Made by a program: the position numbers and the translations under genes
Assembly (NCBI GenBank): GCA_958510875.1
Contig: OY294069.1
Coordinates: 175,380,868 to 175,444,867, forward strand
Reading direction: 5' to 3'
Length of the DNA stretch: 64,000 bases
Source: Endomychus coccineus
Taxonomy: Eukaryota; Arthropoda; Insecta; Coleoptera; Endomychidae
The notes under the pieces: generated by a model
What the model was told of the DNA's origin: nothing
The model's input: the letters and a program-made list of their open reading frames with translations, nothing else
The model's database searches: none
Part shown: positions 62,848-64,000 of the stretch, in pieces
Numbering within the stretch: the stretch's first letter is position 1
Layout: each line of letters opens with the position of its first letter

Positions 62848-63836
62848 CGGATAGAGGAGATTGGAGTAACGAAACTCTCACCCTACTGACACCAGACGGG
62901 CTCGTATGGTTCACAAATGGGTCCAAGGTAGGTCAAACTTCTGGAGCGGGAGTGTACCCAAATACAAAAGATCACTATCTCAGTGACTCTAGGCGCTTAG
63001 TGCATGGTTTTTCAGGCGGAGGTCTGCGCAATATTGACTGGTGCCATGGAAAACCTGCGAAGAAACTGTAAATAGGGGCATATATATTTGCAAAGACAGC
63101 CGGTCGGCTCTGGGAGCTCTCAAATCACCCACAGTCACATCAAGGCTTGTCAAAGAATGCAGGGATACACTGGCTGAACTAGCCAGGAGAAATAAAGTTT
63201 AGGTCAAGCTCTTTCAAAGAGCCTGTACCTAGGCTCTCAAAGAAACTCCTTTCTCTGAACAGAAGGACATCAGAGAGATGACTGGAATCCTAACCGGTCA
63301 CTGTCGTCTTAACAAACATCTCCACACTATGGGCATCACAGATGACCCAATATGTAGGGAATGTAGATAGGCGGAAGAAACTGCCTCTCACATCGTGTTG
63401 GAATCCCCAGCATTAGCATCCCTCAGGCACCGACACTTCGGAGAATCAAAACTGCTCCCAGAAGAACTTATGGGTTTCTGGCGGGCCACAAACCTGCTAG
63501 AATAGAATAGGCTTCTGACCATGGGGCGCACAATGGGCCCAACTAAGTGGCCTAAGTGCATTTGATGGCTAAGCCCGCTCCCCTCAAACGATGAATGAAT
63601 GAAGCTTGGTCTCGAAAAGAGAGTGGTACATAGAACTTTGGAAACAACGTATGAGCTCGAAGGAACTGGACTATTTGTACTTTTCCTAAAGTATAAACAG
63701 TAAAGGCGTTGACTCCGCAGCCACGATATTTTCCCATAAGTTTTAAGACTTGACGCTTATTTCAAATGAGTAGAAATGGTTAAAGGCATGAAACGACGTC
63801 AAATTATACTCTGTGTCGTGTGGAAGCTTATTTAGA
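62848..63836 (+). pseudogene. Non-LTR retroelement unit (copy C), RNase H to 3' end
   Basis: Begins with the same GATAGAGGAGATTGGAGTAA as copy B, then GLVWFTNGSKVGQTSGAGV, and broken frames giving MTGILTGHCRLNKHLHTMG and the zinc-knuckle CREC-like region. A stop replaces one Cys-proximal codon (AGATAG near 63363). About 30 bases inserted near 63069 disrupt the middle. Shares the 3' tail with copies A and B. Confidence 0.75.
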
Positions 63837-64000
63837 TTGGCTGAGATATCTATGTTATGGTGTGGTATGCCACGGACATTGTGACTGTCTATCAGCTGTC
63901 TCATGTAAACGTTCCCCGATGTGTTGTTATAGACAGTGTTAAATGAGCTTTCAAAAACGTCAAAATGAATGGAATACCTTTCACCTTTCAGGTTGAGTTT
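63837..64000. other. Window end, no feature
   Basis: No open frame or repeat recognised. Still expected to be ABCD3 intron. Confidence 0.4.

Overview
The window is AT-rich animal nuclear DNA with spliced genes, long introns full of transposons, and insect-style repeats (Penelope-like elements, jockey/R1-like non-LTR relics, Tc1/mariner foldbacks, a tRNA-derived SINE). It fits an insect. A beetle or similar order is my guess, and nothing in the sequence proves it.

Genes, left to right: the last coding exon of cystinosin (CTNS, +, 382-509); TTC1, a TPR co-chaperone (+, 4688-5686, three exons); a ten-exon cGMP phosphodiesterase of the PDE5/6 type (+, 11126-33152, 892 aa, CaaX C-terminus); a two-exon small secreted six-cysteine protein (+, 33711-34340); a UBE2E-type ubiquitin-conjugating enzyme (-, 37549-43318, two coding exons split by a 5.2 kb intron); the intronless thiol dioxygenase ADO (+, 44468-45166), divergent from UBE2E; a CD63-like tetraspanin (-, 48400-55980, five exons); and the first two coding exons of the peroxisomal half-transporter ABCD3/PMP70 (+, from 57427, continuing beyond the window). 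These are ordinary housekeeping or signalling genes with no shared pathway, apart from the UBE2E/ADO head-to-head pair.

Mobile DNA fills the rest. 1-11 kb: non-LTR relics, an internally deleted Ty3/gypsy element with 5-bp target duplications, a TIR element with TTA duplications, an 8-bp-TSD MITE, a SINE and an apparently complete hammerhead ribozyme from a Penelope-like element. 11.7-31 kb (PDE introns): several non-LTR relics including an R2/R4-like one, a hAT/GTF2IRD2-like relic, an 11-bp minisatellite and a Penelope-like element with RT and GIY-YIG remnants. 37.7-42.6 kb (UBE2E intron): a Tc1/mariner-type element with about 0.6 kb inverted ends, a Penelope insertion nested in it, and two foldbacks. 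45.9-60.3 kb: four more long palindromes, a second TTA-TSD element and a hAT copy with 8-bp TSD. 60.4-63.8 kb (ABCD3 intron): repeated 3' ends of a non-LTR element in head-to-tail order around a 1.07 kb TIR transposon.

The observations I rate highest are the hammerhead ribozyme and its relatives, the density of long perfect-looking palindromes inside introns, the repeated retroelement units that start at an identical base, the CaaX box and altered GAF motifs of the phosphodiesterase, and the small secreted cysteine-rich gene. All coordinates and alignments were read by eye. No search was run.
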